From the NCBI RefSeq assembly GCF_900100845.1, contig NZ_FNFP01000003.1:62001-126000 (forward strand): a stretch of 64,000 bases of DNA. Reading direction: 5' to 3'. The DNA is from Natronincola ferrireducens (GTDB lineage: Bacteria; Bacillota; Clostridia; Peptostreptococcales; Natronincolaceae). This document shows, piece by piece, positions 62,679 through 64,000 of this stretch. How positions within the stretch are numbered: position 1 is the stretch's first letter; each line of letters begins with the position of its first letter. The notes beneath the pieces are model-generated. The model was not told the DNA's origin, did not search any database, and saw only the letters and a program-made list of their open reading frames with translations. The translations under genes were made by a program, and so were the position numbers.

Positions 62679-63944
62679 ATGAAAAACGAAATACTAAAAC
62701 AAAGATTATGGAAAGTAGTAGATGATAAAAAAGAAGATTTGCTGTGTTTGTGTTCTGAAATGATTCAAATCCCCAGTGAAAATCCACCGGGGGATATGGA
62801 AGATATCACAAGGTTAATATGCAATGAACTCAACAGATCTAATATAGTACATGAGGTAATCAGACCTCAAGAAGATAAACCTAATATCGTGGCTACTTTG
62901 GGGAAAGGCGGAGAAAAGACTTTACTATTAAATGGACATAGTGATGTGGTTCCGGCAGGAGATAGATCCAAATGGGATTTTGATCCTTTTTGTGGGAAGA
63001 TTATCGATGGTAAGATTCTTGGAAGGGGAACCTCTGATATGAAGGCGGGATTAGGGGCTTTAATATTTGCCATGAAGGTGTTGGCAGATGAAGAAGTAGA
63101 AATCAATGGAAAAATTGTATTACATGTGGTGCCAGATGAAGAGACCAGTGGAGAAATGGGCACAAAATGGTTGGTGGAAAATGGATATGCAGATGGTGGA
63201 GATGCATGTCTTATTGCGGAGCCCACTTCCTATAACAACTGTGAAGTAGGACAAAAGGGATCACTTTGGCTGCATATTAAATCCTATGGTAAGTCAGCCC
63301 ATGGAAGTATTGGAAACTACGTGGGAGACAATGCTATTCTAAAGCTTACTAAAATTTTGAATGCTATGGAAGAGATTAGAACACTAAAAGGCATTTATAA
63401 TGAAGATCAAAAGAAAGTATTAGAAGATTCAAAGCGTATCGCTAAGGAGGTATTGGAGGTCGATGGTGTAGAAAATGTTATTGATCATGTTACAGTAAAC
63501 ATTGGCACAATTCATGGAGGAACAAAAACAAATATGGTAGCAGACTATTGTGAAGCAACAGTTGATATTCGTGTGCCGATCGGTATAAAGATACAAGATG
63601 TTGTGGATAAGTTTGAAAACATTGTAGAAAGACTAGGAATTGTGGATATAGAATATGAATATAATTGGAATTCAGAGGCTAATTATACTGATACGAATAC
63701 AGAAATCGTGCAGTCTGCTGTAACAAATGCACAAAAGATATGGAATAAAGAAGTAGTTCCAGCCTATCAATGGGCATCAAGCGATGCAAGATACTATCGA
63801 TATGCAGGAATTCCTACAATTCAGTATGGACCTGCCAATATAGAAGGAATACATGCCTATAATGAAACGGTAGATATAGAGGATGTAATAAATGCAACAA
63901 AGGTATATTTAGGGATTATGACGGATTTATTAGATATACAGTAG
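62679..63944 (+). CDS. M20 family peptidase (ArgE/DapE-like)
   Basis: This 421-residue zinc peptidase has the metal-ligand motif NGHSDVVP, then GRGTSDMKAG, the catalytic PDEETSGEMG and a lid domain (about 190-310). The terminal His is in GIHAYNE. ArgE/DapE/CPG2-type enzymes deacylate amino acids or cleave dipeptides; the importer next to it favours a dipeptidase-like role. It is the last complete gene of the operon in the window. AAAGAGGAGGCAGG precedes the ATG. Confidence 0.9.
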   Translation: MKNEILKQRLWKVVDDKKEDLLCLCSEMIQIPSENPPGDMEDITRLICNELNRSNIVHEVIRPQEDKPNIVATLGKGGEKTLLLNGHSDVVPAGDRSKWDFDPFCGKIIDGKILGRGTSDMKAGLGALIFAMKVLADEEVEINGKIVLHVVPDEETSGEMGTKWLVENGYADGGDACLIAEPTSYNNCEVGQKGSLWLHIKSYGKSAHGSIGNYVGDNAILKLTKILNAMEEIRTLKGIYNEDQKKVLEDSKRIAKEVLEVDGVENVIDHVTVNIGTIHGGTKTNMVADYCEATVDIRVPIGIKIQDVVDKFENIVERLGIVDIEYEYNWNSEANYTDTNTEIVQSAVTNAQKIWNKEVVPAYQWASSDARYYRYAGIPTIQYGPANIEGIHAYNETVDIEDVINATKVYLGIMTDLLDIQ

Positions 63945-63978
63945 TATTTATTTATATCACTACATAAACATAAGGTGG

Positions 63979-64000
63979 ATGAGGAGAATGTATACACTTA
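63979..64000 (+). CDS. Start of a further gene, cut by the window edge
   Basis: AAGGTGG lies just before ATG 63979 and GAGGAG before ATG 63988 in the same frame. Only a few codons are visible, so neither start nor product can be settled. It could extend the peptide-use operon. Confidence 0.3.

Overview
The window looks like about 64 kb of chromosome from an anaerobic, endospore-forming, low-GC Clostridia. The gene content and the glycine reductase layout most resemble Alkaliphilus or a close relative; that name is inference. The evidence seen is AT-rich sequence with strong AGGAGG-type ribosome sites, a small acid-soluble spore protein (41705), a VanW-type envelope protein, a complete selenocysteine-dependent glycine reductase operon, and Sec-type lipoproteins with no outer-membrane genes. 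No tRNA, rRNA, CRISPR array, intact prophage or intact transposon was found.

Layout. 1-3205: an AT-rich Bce-type module, with the end of an FtsX-like ABC permease and then a response regulator/histidine kinase pair. A decayed IS66-family transposase (3249-3839) follows, suggesting an old insertion or island edge. 4308-26449: mostly single genes and small housekeeping operons. These are a YtxJ-like protein that has lost its cysteine, two type I signal peptidases, a CBS protein, a TGS/ThrRS-like nucleoside kinase, DUF456 and EamA membrane proteins, queG, a Lon-family protease, kbl, an RND efflux pair, DUF503, nth, a long FtsA-like ATPase, VanW, DUF2225, ogt and an LCAT-like hydrolase. 26747-27892: a CAP-domain protein.

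27948-37990: a cobalamin regulon. A sigma-A-like promoter, a B12 riboswitch and a terminator precede cobU, cobO, cobS, cobC, btuF, btuC, btuD (with an unusual extra domain), cbiP, cbiB and cobD. These genes cover corrinoid uptake, adenosylation, amidation, aminopropanol attachment and nucleotide-loop assembly. cobT and the ring-building genes are not in this window.

38015-46068: a Fur/PerR-type regulator, a Cof phosphatase, a DUF362 protein, two DegV proteins, the spore protein, an amidase, a preQ1-I riboswitch with queT, a YfjL-like membrane protein with a tiny upstream membrane ORF, and trmL.

46092-54407: the glycine reductase operon. A sigma-A-like promoter and a tandem glycine riboswitch, apparently an ON switch with antiterminator logic, precede grdX, trxB, trxA, grdE, grdA, grdB, grdC and grdD. 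GrdA and GrdB each contain one in-frame UGA read as selenocysteine (residues 44 and 350). Thioredoxin reductase and an atypical GCEPC thioredoxin supply electrons, GrdE/GrdB bind glycine, GrdA carries the carboxymethyl group on selenium, and GrdC/GrdD release acetyl phosphate.

54701-63944: a peptide-use operon with a DUF1177 protein, a complete Dpp/Opp-type ABC importer (binding protein, two permeases, two ATPases) and two M20 peptidases/amidohydrolases. A further gene begins at the right edge. Next to glycine reductase, this suggests import and hydrolysis of peptides that feed Stickland-type amino acid fermentation.

Many starts were moved downstream of the longest open frame, because a good Shine-Dalgarno sequence (and sometimes a promoter lying inside the longer frame) picks out a later codon.
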